In this document: positions 21,165 to 32,800 of the stretch, one piece after another
Layout: the number at the start of each line of letters is the position of its first letter
How positions within the stretch are numbered: position 1 is the first letter of the stretch
Origin: Spinellus fusiger
Taxonomy: Eukaryota; Mucoromycota; Mucoromycetes; Mucorales; Phycomycetaceae
DNA: 64,000 nt
NCBI GenBank assembly: GCA_025094145.1
Contig: JALLLS010000003.1
Span: 62,001-126,000 of the forward strand
Direction: 5' to 3'
Notes under the pieces: generated by a model
Seen by the model: only the letters and a program-made list of their open reading frames with translations
The model's database searches: none
Told to the model about the DNA's origin: nothing
Translations under genes and position numbers: made by a program

Positions 21165-21212
<48 letters not shown>

Positions 21213-21245
21213 GTAGTAGTATTAACAATAACAATAACAATAATA
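21165..21245. repeat. (AAT)n / (AAC)n microsatellite
   Basis: A run of AAT triplets followed by AGT and AAC triplets in the PRP6 upstream spacer (21092-21617). The polyasparagine frame it creates is not a gene. Otherwise the spacer holds only the presumed PRP6 promoter. Confidence 0.9.
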
Positions 21246-21617
21246 TCTTGAACTGTGTCTTAGCTGTAACCATTGAATTTTTAGGAAAGCTACAGAGTCA
21301 GATGATAAAGCAGTCACTAACGACTGTTGACAGGAGGAATTGCTCTTCTATCTCCGGATGAGTGACGTATTCTTAGAAAGTGTCTCCAAATAAGAAATAA
21401 TACAAAATAATACAGAGTGAGTAGGGAGAAAGAAGAGAAAGTGAGTGTGAGTGTATAGACCAAGTGTATAGACCAAATGTATAGACTGAGAATAGACTGG
21501 ATATAGAAATAGAGTAATTCCACTAGCTCATGCACTCACCACAAATATCTTCTTAGTGTTCCTACCTCAGCTATTCCCCACAGACACATCTCTTAAACTT
21601 CATTACTCTATTCCCTA

Positions 21618-24591
21618 ATGTTTGGAGCTATTAAAGACTTTGTCGGAAAGCCAGCCCCTCTCAACTATGTGGCGGGCCTAGGCCGTGGTGCCACTGGTTT
21701 CACTACTCGTTCTGATATTGGTCCTGCAAGAGAAACAGGTGATTTTGGAGCGTACAGTATCTTGTTACCTTTTCAGCCTATCCTACCCACACAACCCCAC
21801 TCACCAGTCAGCTTTGCTCTATTAGGGATGTGAAGCACATGTCAGGCAAAGAGGGTGATGACGAACACGACGAACGCTACCAGGACCCTGATAATGAAGT
21901 CGGTCTCTTCTCAGGCGCACCTTACGAAGAAGACGATGAAGAAGCCGACAGAGTATGGGAGATGATCGATACCAAAATGGATGAGAGAAGAAAAGTACGT
22001 AGAGAAGCCAGAGAGCGTGAGGAATTGGCACGCTATCGTTTAGAACGCCCCAAGATATCCCAACAGTTTGCAGATCTGAAGCGTCAACTCACTACAATTA
22101 ATGAGGCAGAATGGATGGCAATTCCTGAAGTGGGAGATTTAGTAGGAAAGAATAGAAGACGCAACAAAATGCCTGAGAGATTCACGCCTCTTCCTGATAC
22201 TATTCTCGCTGCTGCAAGAGAAAGAACACAGTTTGAGACAGCTGTAGATGAGAAGGAGCAGAAGTTGGGTGGAATTAGTTCTACACTGGATACAGATATG
22301 ATGACCAACTTCAAGGAGATTGGTCAGGCAAGAGACAAGGTGCTTGGACTTAAGCTGGATCAAGTGTCAGACTCAGTATCAGGACAAACGACTATTGATC
22401 CCAAAGGCTATTTGACGGATCTGAACAGTGTGGTAGTCAAGTCAAACACAGAGATTGGTGATATAAAAAAGGCCCGTTTGCTGCTTAACTCTGTTATCAC
22501 AACAAACCCCAAACATGCGCCTGGGTGGATTGCTGCTGCTCGTTTGGAAGAAGTGGCAGGAAAACCAGTACAGGCAAGAAGTGTTATTGCCAAAGGATGT
22601 GAACAATGTCCAAAGAATGAAGATGTCTGGTTGGAATCTGCTCGTCTTAATGTAAGCTAACCCTCCTTTCTCTTTTCATGGTTGCCTCGGATGCATACCC
22701 ATTCAACCCCACATGAGACTCACCAAAGGATATTTAGACTGTGGAAAATGCCAAAATCATTCTTGCCAATGCTGTACGCCATCTTCCACAGTCTGTCAAG
22801 ATTTGGCTCAAGGCAGTGGATTTGGAGACAGACCAAAAGGCACAGAAGAGAGTGTTGCGTCGTGCTCTTGAATTCATCCCCAACTCAGTCAAGTTGTGGC
22901 GTGCTGCTGTCAATATGGAAGAGAACCCTGATGACGCCAAGGTGCTTCTCTCGCGTGCTGTTGAATTGGTGCCACTGAGTGTAGATCTATGGCTTGCTCT
23001 GGCACGACTAGAAACCTACATGAATGCTAAAAAGGTTCTCAATGTAGCACGTACAACCATCCCTACAAGCCATGAAATCTGGATCGCTGCTGCTCGTTTA
23101 GAGGAAGAGAATGGAAATGCAGATATCATTGAGAGAATTATCACACGTGCTGTATATACATTGTCACAGGCTGGATCTATCTTGGACCGTGATCAATGGC
23201 TCAAAGAAGCTGAGCAATGTGAAAAGAACACCTCTGTATTAACATGTCAGGCCATTGTACGGGCCACAGTTGGACTGGGAATAGAAGATGAGGACCGCAA
23301 ATCAACTTGGATGGAAGATGCTGAATCGTGCATTGTACATAACTCTATTGAAACAGCACGGGCTATCTATGCCCATGCTCTTAAAGTGTTTCCTGGTAAA
23401 AAGTCTATCTGGAGACAGGCGGCTTTCCTTGAAAAGAGCCATGGTAGTGCTGAGAGTCTTGAGGAGCTTCTTCAACGTGCTGTGCGCTACTGTCCTCAGG
23501 CTGAAGTGCTTTGGTTGATGGGAGCCAAGGAGAAATGGTTAGCAGGAGATGTCCAGGGAGCCCGTAACATTCTTGAAGAAGCCTTCCGTGCTAATCCCAA
23601 CAGTGAACAAATCTGGCTAGCAGCTGTCAAAGTGGAGAGTGAGAGTCAAGAGTATGAACGTGCACGTCGCTTGTTGGAAATGGCACGACATGAATCTGGC
23701 ACAGAGCGTGTATGGATGAAGTCTGCCTTACTAGAGCGCCAGATGAAGAACTTTACTCAGTGCCTTGCTCTTATTGATGAGGGTCTTCAAAAGTACCCCA
23801 CCTTTGACAAGTTCTGGATGATCAAAGGTCAGGTAGAAGATTCAGCATTAGAGCAACCCTCGAAAGCAAGAGAGACATTTACGAGTGCTGTCAAGAGCTG
23901 TCCCAAGAGTGTTACACTGTGGATTCTATTGGCTCAATTGGAAGAGAGAATGGGCATGTTAACAAAAACGCGTGCTACTTTGGAAAGGGCAAGATACATT
24001 AACCCCAAGACAGCTGAGCTATGGGTACAGGCCATTCGTATTGAAACCAGGGCCAATAATACAATGGCAGCCAAGGCAATGACAGCAAAGGCACTTCAAG
24101 AATGTCCCTCTTCAGGTGTGATTTGGACAGAAGTTATTTTCCTGGAAGCACGACCTCAACGAAAAGCAAGAAGTGTGGATGCACTAAAGAAATGTGAACA
24201 TGATCCTGTGATTGTTACTACAGTAGCACGCCTATTCTGGACAGAACGCAAGATTGAAAAGGCACGCAATTGGTTTCAAAAGGCAGTTCAAATAGAACCT
24301 GATCAAGGAGACTCTTTTGCTTGGTGGTATAATTTTGAACTGCAACATGGTACAGAGGTAAGAAGCGGGAGATGTGTTCTCTTATTACTCTAGTGATAAA
24401 CTAGAAAAAAGATGTGGAGACTAAATCACTGTGCTTAGGAACAACGCAATCTTGTTATAAAGAGATGTGTTGCAAGTGAACCTCGTCATGGTGAACAATG
24501 GCAGTCAGTAGCAAAAGACGTGGCTAACATTGGTAAAAGAGTAGAAGAGATACTCAAGTTGTGTGCAGTAAAAGTAGAACAAGGAAAATAA
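21618..24591 (+). CDS. PRP6: U4/U6.U5 tri-snRNP splicing factor Prp6
   Basis: Scaffold protein of the tri-snRNP that bridges U5 and U4/U6 for spliceosome activation. Four exons, 21618-21738, 21777-22651, 22738-24357, 24439-24591, give 922 residues (human PRPF6 941, yeast Prp6 899). The PRP1 N-terminal domain is clear ([52 protein letters not shown]), followed by a long array of HAT/TPR-type repeats from about residue 260 ([32 protein letters not shown] and others) to the C-terminus. The first intron (38 nt, ending TTTTCAG) is the only choice that keeps frame; it leaves an atypical joining segment, so the 5' junction is less certain than the rest. Confidence 0.93.
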
Positions 24592-25031
24592 AGGAAAATC
24601 TATATTTTTATGGGATGCCAGGTGTACTTTATGTCAGCAAAAAGGCTAACTGTCTTTCATATAAAGGAATCCAATACGAAATGTGTATATAAAATAAGAT
24701 ATGAGAAAGGGATGGTCGCTATCTTATCTATTTCTATTCACTCTTTGATACTGATATAATAGGGTCTGCTGTAAGAGAGAGTTTCGAATTTATTGAACAA
24801 AGATGATATTGAAGAATAAGAGATAAAGTGTGCAAGAATGCCAACTATCAAGCCGAGTAAGAAATAAGTCTATATTTGCACTCCCTTGTTCAATGCAGGA
24901 GTCTTTTATATCATATTATAGATTGGCATTCTTACTATAGGCTAAGTGGCATTTATAGTGAATTGGATTTTTGGGATACTTAAATACCTCCATTCTCTTG
25001 TATTTCTCACCACTATTGTCTTGTTTTCTTT
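24592..25031. other. Spacer, no gene seen
   Basis: PRP6 3' region and the presumed promoter of the next gene, AT-rich, without a recognisable gene or repeat. Confidence 0.5.
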
Positions 25032-25724
25032 ATGAATTGTACCAGCACTTCTTTACATGAGCTGATCTTTTGGTCTCGCGCTCTTGTTCTACTTTTTTCT
25101 GTCTGTATTATCTTTATTACCCTTGGACTCTATAACCATGTGTCTACTCCTATCTTTACCATTATCAACAACGAAGACCTACTGGCATATGACATCCAAG
25201 ACAAGACACATTCGCCATGGCTTATAGAAATGATTCAGGACAGACGACTCATTGCCACATTAGTAGCTACACACGCCTCCATTTTTTGCCCTCTCTTTCT
25301 TTTACTTGGATGCAATCTCCAAGCCAATGCCTCTTCTTCTGTGGCTATCAGTCATGTTTTCAGAGCACCTGTTGAGTTGATATGTCAACTAATAATGCCT
25401 CTTGGATTGGCCATGAGCTGGATTCTTTGCATGAAATTTGATCAAAAGACAGCTATAGTATTGTCTGTGGATCAACATTGGCTATGGCCTGCTATGTGCC
25501 TTGATGGCACTTCAAGAATACCTTGGTGGGGATGGTCCGCATGCACAACCGTCTATGGAGTATATGCCCTCAAGTACAGTATTGTGCTGCTACTGCTGGC
25601 AGAAGTGTGTTTAATACTGTATGCTACGTATAAGTTTGGATTCACAACTCTACATGGATACCATGAGCCATTGAAAGGCATTGAAAAAGAGAATAGTATA
25701 TATCTTAATAAAAGCCCTTGTTGA
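25032..25724 (+). CDS. Four-helix membrane protein of unknown function
   Basis: A single exon of 230 residues. Hydrophobic segments near residues 10-33, 74-97, 112-134 and 178-204 predict four membrane passes; the loop between helices 1 and 2 is polar and rich in acidic residues. The layout (four helices, short tails) resembles MARVEL or SUR7-like fungal membrane proteins, but no diagnostic motif is visible, so no family is assigned. The ATG at 25032 is the first in frame and follows a pyrimidine-rich leader. The ORF ends in a polar tail (YLNKSPC). Confidence 0.7.
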   Translation: MNCTSTSLHELIFWSRALVLLFSVCIIFITLGLYNHVSTPIFTIINNEDLLAYDIQDKTHSPWLIEMIQDRRLIATLVATHASIFCPLFLLLGCNLQANASSSVAISHVFRAPVELICQLIMPLGLAMSWILCMKFDQKTAIVLSVDQHWLWPAMCLDGTSRIPWWGWSACTTVYGVYALKYSIVLLLLAEVCLILYATYKFGFTTLHGYHEPLKGIEKENSIYLNKSPC

Positions 25725-26173
25725 GGAGATATGTAATAATGCACTGACTCATCTATCTATTCCTGTGCTTGTATGCATATAAATGAAGTCATTGATAAAT
25801 AGCATATTTTCCTATTCTAATTTTACTGGATTGGAAGTATCTAAAAACACTCTTTATTCTCTTTGTAAATTAACAGCAAGATACACATAGAAAGGAGATA
25901 GATAGAATAAAAGATTATGTTGATGAACATGTGTCATTGGCTAAAGTCCCACTTGTTCAAATCCCAGGAGTGGGGAAGGTATCGTTTGGTATCGTTTGGT
26001 ATTGTTTGTTTTCCAACTGAATCCAGAGATATCCCCCTTGTCTGGTTGTTTCTATTTGTAGTTTACCTATTTGATCGTATTATTATAATATAGCTATTCT
26101 TTTATTATAGAGATTACTACTTGATTCTCTCTCTTTTATTCTCTGTTTTGGACAGTGTCTTGTAGAGTCCCAT
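25725..26173. other. Convergent spacer, no gene seen
   Basis: Lies between the 3' ends of the membrane-protein gene (+) and the peroxiredoxin gene (-). It contains a short triplicated GGTATCGTTT motif near 25979-26008 and a GTTCAAATCCC string that resembles a tRNA B box but is not in a tRNA. Confidence 0.5.
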
Positions 26174-26980
26174 TTACAACTTGGCCAACACTGCCTGTGC
26201 ACCTGAAGAAGAAACACCAGGCTCAGATTCGACACCAATGTATTTTACCACCAGATCATCCACGACAATAGCGAATCGGTGAGAGCGTACACCCATGCCA
26301 TGTTTTGATAAATCCTGGGTAAGACCAAGAGCTCGACTGAAAGAGCCACTGCCATCTCCTGCCATAATAATCTTATCTGTAGTATCACTGATTTTGCCAA
26401 AAGCATTCATGACAAACCCATCTGTTACAGACAGACAGATCACGTCACTGATGCCCTTGGATTTTAGAGCACTGTGTGCATCCAAGAATCCTGGTACATG
26501 TTGCTCAGAACAAGTGGGTGTGAATGGACCTATAGGAAAAAGCAGAATGGTTATAAATAAAAGCAGATCATCGGTGTTCTTACCAGGAATGGCAAACAAA
26601 ACAACCTTCTTGCCCTTAAATCTGTCGTGTACTTTAAGAGGAAGAGGGCTATCAAAATTAAACAGTTCAAATAAAAGTGCAAAGAAATCATTCTAATGAA
26701 TTGTCTTATTTACCGAGGACAGGCCTTTATATCTTCATTGGGATCATAAGGTACATAATGAAGAACACCATCAGGAATCTATTAGACACCAGTATCCATT
26801 GAGTACATGCACATTTCTCTCTTTATTAAACAATGACTAGCTATGAGTGTTGGTTTACTTACAATATCTCCAACTTTAATCTTTCACATTGAATTCATAC
26901 ATAGCATAAGAGATATTTATTAGTATTAACACTATTAACACTATTACTGCTATTCTTATTCTTATTCTTCTTATTACCAT
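26174..26980 (-). CDS. Peroxiredoxin, PRX5/Ahp1 type
   Basis: Thiol peroxidase that reduces H2O2 and alkyl hydroperoxides. Exons in transcript order: 26980-26978 (ATG only), 26880-26863, 26778-26714, 26648-26584, 26529-26174, giving 168 residues, the usual size. The peroxidatic Cys lies in PFTPTCSEQHVPGF; further family segments are IPDGVLHYVP, RFKGKKVVLFAIPG, DVICLSVTDGFVMNAFGK and GDGSGSFSRALGL. The N-terminal exon begins IKVGD with no in-frame ATG before it. The nearest solution is an ATG at 26980-26978 directly followed by a GTAATA donor, spliced to TGAAAG at 26881. That first exon is inferred; the rest is well supported. Confidence 0.88.
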
Positions 26981-27779
26981 GTCTGTTTACGAGTAGTATT
27001 TGAAGCGTAAAGAAGAGAGCAAAAGAAAAGAACAATCCATTTTCTATAGTTATTAAGCCACGTCAGCATATTCATGTCCGATAGTGTAGGCATAAAAAAT
27101 AGAGACAGTGTGTAAGTGCTAACCTTAGTATTTTAGTGTGTACAAGGAAGATGCTTTTGGCGTATTAAATACCAATGCCTGTTTCTCTTCTTTCTTTCTT
27201 TCTTAATCTTTTTGTATTGATATTTACACTTCTTTATCATTTATAATATAGTCAATACACTGTTCAAAATATAGAAACAAAAGGTGTGTTTGGTAATGTA
27301 AGAAGTATATTTCGCAAAGCTTTGATTTCTAATGAATCGCTAGCTTTTATACCTTTTCTACTTATCATAATAGTCTATCTAAAAAATACTAAAGCAATTT
27401 CTACTGAAACATTTGCCAAGTCTTTCCATCACCTCAGCATGTTGAGTGTATGAGGCCTCCTGATTTTCAATAACACTATAAAACAGAGTAGAATACAATA
27501 CAATACAATACAATACAATGAATCCAATAATAAAACAGACCAATGTATTTTATAGTACAAAATAAGAAAATAGAAAAGGAGAAATCCAGAGTTGGTCCTT
27601 TGGCGCCCAATGAAATGAAAAGAACCGAGCAATGTACGTCAGCATGATCTTTCATTGCCCAGCAGTCCAACTTCACTTTTCTTTCACATACATCTGCACA
27701 CTCTCAGCAGTCGTTTTTCCTATCACTTTAGCCTCATCAACCTTCATAGTGTGTATTTATCGGCCTTAGTATTCACCAT
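26981..27779. other. Divergent promoter region with repeat R1 copy and (AATAC)n
   Basis: Spacer between the divergent peroxiredoxin (-) and methyltransferase (+) genes. It holds an R1 repeat copy (27271-27415) and an (AATAC)n microsatellite (about 27491-27518). No gene is seen. Confidence 0.6.
27271..27415 (+). repeat. Dispersed repeat family R1, copy 3
   Basis: Begins ACAAAAGGTGTGTTTGG and matches copy 2 through TATATTTCGCAAAGC, TAGTCTAT and CTAAAGCAATTTCT; the 3' half is truncated or diverged. Preceding bases (TGTTCAAAATATAG) also resemble those before copy 2, so the family may extend about 15 bases further left. Confidence 0.65.
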
Positions 27780-29509
27780 ATGCACTCAAAACAAAGACTG
27801 AGTCATGTCGGCTGCCTATTGTCACAGTCCACAAACACCCTGCGCTGTCAACTAGAACCCACAGTAACTTCTTCCAGCAGACACTATTTAACAAAACACC
27901 CGGGCCAATACAAGTTACCCATACGCACACCCCAACCACAACGCCCCGGGTTCTTTACACCCTTCTATTCTCGACACGAGGAGAAAGAGCACAGTACATT
28001 TAAAAGATTGACAGCACAGGATGCAACCAGTCAGCCCACAGTACCCACCCACACTAAAATGCTAGTGAGAGACTTTATCGACAACGCAATGTACCATCCT
28101 AGCTATGGCTATGTCTCCAAGCAGGGTGATGTGTTTTCGCCTGACATTGAGTTTGATTTCCCAGCCATGCAGAGTCATAAGGAGTTCACCAAAGGTCTGA
28201 TCTCGATGCATAAGGAGGCACAGGCAACAAGGGACGACACCGACACAAACCAGACATGGTATACTCCTACAGAACTATTCAAGGTAAACACTCCATTCTT
28301 TACTCCATTATCTATATTTACTCTTTATGCACTGGTGTCATACTCACTCACTTGTATCTGCCGTCATTAGCCTTGGTATGGTCATGCTATTGCAAAATAC
28401 ATGGTATCTGAGTACAAGCTTAATCTTTACCCACACAGAGATCTCATTATTTACGAAATGGGTGCAGGAGGCAGCACAACGCTAATGATGAACATTCTCG
28501 ACTATATCCAACATTATGAGCCTTCTGTCTATAAGCGTACTCGATACAATAGAATGGAAATGTCCCACGAACTAGCTAAACGACAGCTTGGATATGAGCG
28601 ACTCAATCATGCCAAGCAACAGCATGCGTGTATTCATACCATTCAAAAGAGCATTTTTGATTGGGATATACACGTCCCTGACCAGTGCTTTATCCTAGGC
28701 ATACAGACTTGTGTAAGTGATTAGAGATATGCATTGTCTACATAGAAACTAGACCTGTTATTGGCATATTCACCTACTGTGGATGCTTATTTCTGGTATT
28801 GGTATTGATACTGATACTGATGTTGATGTTGATGTTGATGTTGATATTGATTTTCTGATCTTAGAGCAAATTAGCCCACGATGTAGTGCGGTATGACCTG
28901 GAGACATTACAACCCTACCATGCCCTAGTTAGCATCAATGGCAGAGGAGATTACACAGAGCGTTATGAAGCAGCCGACAATGATCCTGTTGTATCCCAGT
29001 ATTTATCACTGCGCAGACAAACACGGTACCGTAGTCCTGCCATAGCAAGACACTTTTGGCAGAAACTATTAAGCCAATGCTCCATGGCACCCAATATGAG
29101 TGTGCCTGAATTCCTTCCTACCAAAATGTTCTTATTATTGGATAATCTCAAACAGTACTTTCCTCACCACCGTCTTTTAATGGCAGACTTCTTTGCTTTA
29201 CCAGAGGCAATTGAAGGCATTGACAGTCCAGTGGTAAAGACACGCTACAATGGAATGATTGTTCCTTGTTCTACCTACATGGTCCAACCAGGAAGATTTG
29301 ATTACTGTTTCCCTACAAATTTTGAATTGCTACGGGAAATGTATCTGCTGGTGTGTCGAGGATCAAAGGCAGGAAGTGACAGGTGTGTCAAGGTACTGTC
29401 TCACAAGGACTTTTGTGAGCGGTATGGTGAAGCAGAACAAACAACAGCACAGAATGGAGAGAACATTATGTTAATGTATTATAAAAATATGAAGATTCTT
29501 CTGACATAG
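27780..29509 (+). CDS. MidA/NDUFAF7-family SAM-dependent methyltransferase, mitochondrial
   Basis: Member of the family that in animals (NDUFAF7/MidA) methylates an arginine of a complex I subunit during assembly. Three exons, 27780-28283, 28371-28712 and 28865-29509, encode 496 residues. The N-terminus is basic and Ser/Thr-rich (a likely mitochondrial presequence); family segments are FIDNAMYHPSYGYVSKQGDV (around residue 100), the SAM-binding IYEMGAGGSTTLMMNILDYI, KLAHDVVRYD and the MFLLLDNL segment followed by LMADFFALPE. The glycine-rich loop reads GAGGST instead of the canonical GPGSGT-like sequence. Intron 2 (152 nt) contains a TTGATG tandem. Fungal homologues exist that are annotated only as DUF185-type methyltransferases; the substrate here is inferred. 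Confidence 0.8.
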
Positions 29510-29881
29510 TATGAAAATAATAATAATGAACACCGCGGATTGAATAGTAGAGTACAGGGAAGAAGAACAGTGGACATTGCTTGAGGCAGTTTCTTATTTT
29601 CATGATTTGTTATAGTAACAAAAAGAGACTCTTTAATCATTATAACGGACTACATTTCTTGTATTTATGCCTTAGTACTTTTTGTACCATAAAATAGAAC
29701 TAGCATATTACATCAGTAGCAACTACATGTAAATAAATAAAAAATACCTATGTCTAAAGTGCCATTTACCATAGAATATCAGACTCAATAAAAAAAATAG
29801 TAAATAAGAGCAAATAACTTTATATTTATTCATATCTTTTATAGTATTCTGTTCTGATAAACAATAAACATCTTTTTGTCT
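29510..29881. other. Convergent spacer, no gene seen
   Basis: A 372-base AT-rich gap between two 3' ends with AATAAA-like signals in both orientations. Confidence 0.5.
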
Positions 29882-32800
29882 TTAGCAAAATGGTGGAAAA
29901 GCTTCTTTCACTACAGATCCATCTTCTTCACTCAAAATAAGCATGCTAAACTTATCTAATTTCTGAAGAATACTGCTGGGAGTCACTGGATTTGTATTGT
30001 TGGGCTGTGATCCAAGCAAAGCATTGCCTTGGGTGACACTGACATAGTCGAAAACACCATTCAAACCAGTATAGCCATCCTTCCAGAAAATAGCTGTACT
30101 GTCTCCTTGAAGACGACAATAAACCTTGATATAAGCGCCTCTGATAGGATGCTTTGTGGAACTTTTAGCAACACGCACCACCCCAAAGGCCTCGGAGACA
30201 TGCACCATCAATTGATGAGCAAAATGGGTTTGGCAGCGACGTAAACCATGACCAGCGACTTCAATCATAAGATTCTTACACACAAGATGTTCAGGCAGTA
30301 AGATAGTTTTTGTTTTTGTCTTGATAGAGCTTACACCAATCATTTCAAAATCATCTTCTTCAGATGCCTCCAAAACACACACCTCGGACGCTTCTAATGG
30401 ATGACTCTCACTCTCATTGGGCTTTATCCATCCATAGTCCAAATGACGACCTGAATTTCGTGGAACATCTGTCAAAAAGGGGTTACTAGAAAAGACGACT
30501 TCAATATTGGTAATGTAGTAGCGAACTTGAATTTCAGTCATGTTGGCATAGCGGATCACTAACTGGTGAGACAGATTCACCTCCATGTCCAACACAGGTT
30601 CAGTACGAAGAGAACGGTCTTTTTGACGTTCTGGCGTCATATCTACCAAGGAACGTGAAGTCACTGTTTTGTCTACCTCATCGATAAAGTCCTCAAGATC
30701 ATTAAAAAGAGTCCTCCAGCGAATATTGCTACAGTCTCTGTATTTGTGTGTAATCTCTCGAATACTGCTTAAATCTAGTGTCTGGAGGTCATCCTTGGTG
30801 GTATCAGAATGCATGCGTACTTGAAGATAAACACCAAGATAGTCCAACTGGACAATGGATTCGGACCCATCCTCTGATGTCTTTTGAGAGACAAGAGATA
30901 GAATACGTTTATAAACAGTATGGCACTCACCAATACGGTCTTGTAACAAAAGGTAGATAGCAAGTACTGTCAGATCATGGACAGAAGCATCCTTTTTATC
31001 ACAAAGATAATCAAGAAAGGCGTTGTATTGATGGTAGAATTTGGTGTTTAGAATTTCACGCCTTGATCGAAGAAGATGAGCTAACAAAAAGTTACGATAA
31101 TAAATAATAATAATAATTAAAAACAGGTGAATACATCACTCCTATGTATCTATATATATAGGTGTGTATGTTTACCTCGTGCATTTATCAGTGGATAGTA
31201 GTCAAGTATCTTCAAGGTATTTGATTCTGACTGAGCAGCACACAAGAGAGGTGACTTGAATGCTTTTCCCACTTCATTCAGAAGTGTATACTTTCCTTCC
31301 ATATGAATTAGTACTTTTATTTCGTCTGTAAAATCATGCAGCAGACTATACTGCCATAATGGACGGCAGTAAAACATCTTCTGGTGTCCTAGCAAGTCAA
31401 ACACTTTACGAGCAAAGTTCTTGTCTGACATCCGCCATGTCATTAATGCATAGTTCAGTGCACTAAGATTCTTTTGTTCATCCAAATACTGCAGTACTTG
31501 TTCTTGTTTCATAGTACTAGCTACTACACCCCAAGGAATCCTGGATAAGTGAGTGTCTTCTAGAGAATACGAGTCCTCGCTTGACACCAAAAGAACGGCA
31601 TGACTTGTTTGATTTAACAAGGTTGTATTGTTGGCTATGGCAATAGGAAGATGGGCAAACTTTCCTGCTTGTGGAAAATAAAAGCTGCCCATAACAGAGC
31701 GCCAAGTAGAGTAAGGACTGACTAAGATAGTTTTTGATTGACAATAGAGTGTATCTCTTGTTGGTACAGCCCCGAAAGGTATCTGGAGAGTGGCCTCACA
31801 TACACATGGCTCTGAAGAAATATCTTTATGGTTTGTAGAAAGAAAGAAAGAAGATAAAGTTTTTTTTAATAATAATAATAAAGGTATATGTGTATTCATA
31901 GGTGACTTACTGCTTACAGAGAGGTGCCAGGCATACTCTGTAGCAGTTCTTAGTTTGCTGAATTCAATCATCTCAACTGTATCAGAGTCATTGTATTGGG
32001 CTTGCTTGATGAAAAGACCTTGTCCAACGAGTATTGTAGGATTGGTGGGTGGTAGTGAACATGTCTATAGGTAATAAAGTTTAACTCTTGTTATATGTAT
32101 AATTATTTAAGAAGAAAGTGTTTACCTGCAGCCTACGATGAAATACTATGGAAGGTGTGAGGGATACAATAGACGCAGTCTTACTGCCATATCTCTCCTC
32201 ATAACTCCACTGAGAATGAGTGTGGAAGGGCAAGTTTATAAGCGCCAATGCAAATATTGCTTGAGTGAAAGAGCCTGAAGCAGATAAAAAGTTCTAAGTT
32301 GAATAAGACAATACAGGTGAATTAGCTTGACTTGTGTTTTATAAGGTGACCCCACAGTACTTACACCAGACAAAAACACAGAACCTGATGATTTGAGATA
32401 GTCTATCCAAAACTGATTTACTCTGGCTGGAGGATTTTCAGAATCAGAGTAGTATTCTCTTTCAAACCATTCACTGGTAGTCTCAACACATTTGTAAGAA
32501 GATTTTTTCTGCTGCTTCATGGCTCTTTGACGGAGTGCTTCTTCCTCCAAGTCCCTTTCATGATCATTACTATCTTGCACATTAGAGTGTTCTTCTGTAT
32601 CTTCTTCTTCGGTTATATCTATATCTGCATATTTATATATAAATATCATGTACAAAAATAGGCAAAAATGTATTTACCATCATTGTCCTCCATGATACGA
32701 ACGCTATCAATGACTTGAGAGGTATCTGCACTTTTACTGAAAAATGGCTTTTGGGTTCTCATTTTCATAAAAGATGCAGTACGATTTTCGGCCATATTCA

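Noticed and set aside
21050..21361. Plus-strand frame with polyasparagine
   Set aside because: It is made of repeat R1 and an AAT microsatellite; no conserved sequence.
25955..25975. GTTCAAATCCC, similar to a tRNA B box
   Set aside because: No matching acceptor stem, D arm or anticodon arm upstream.
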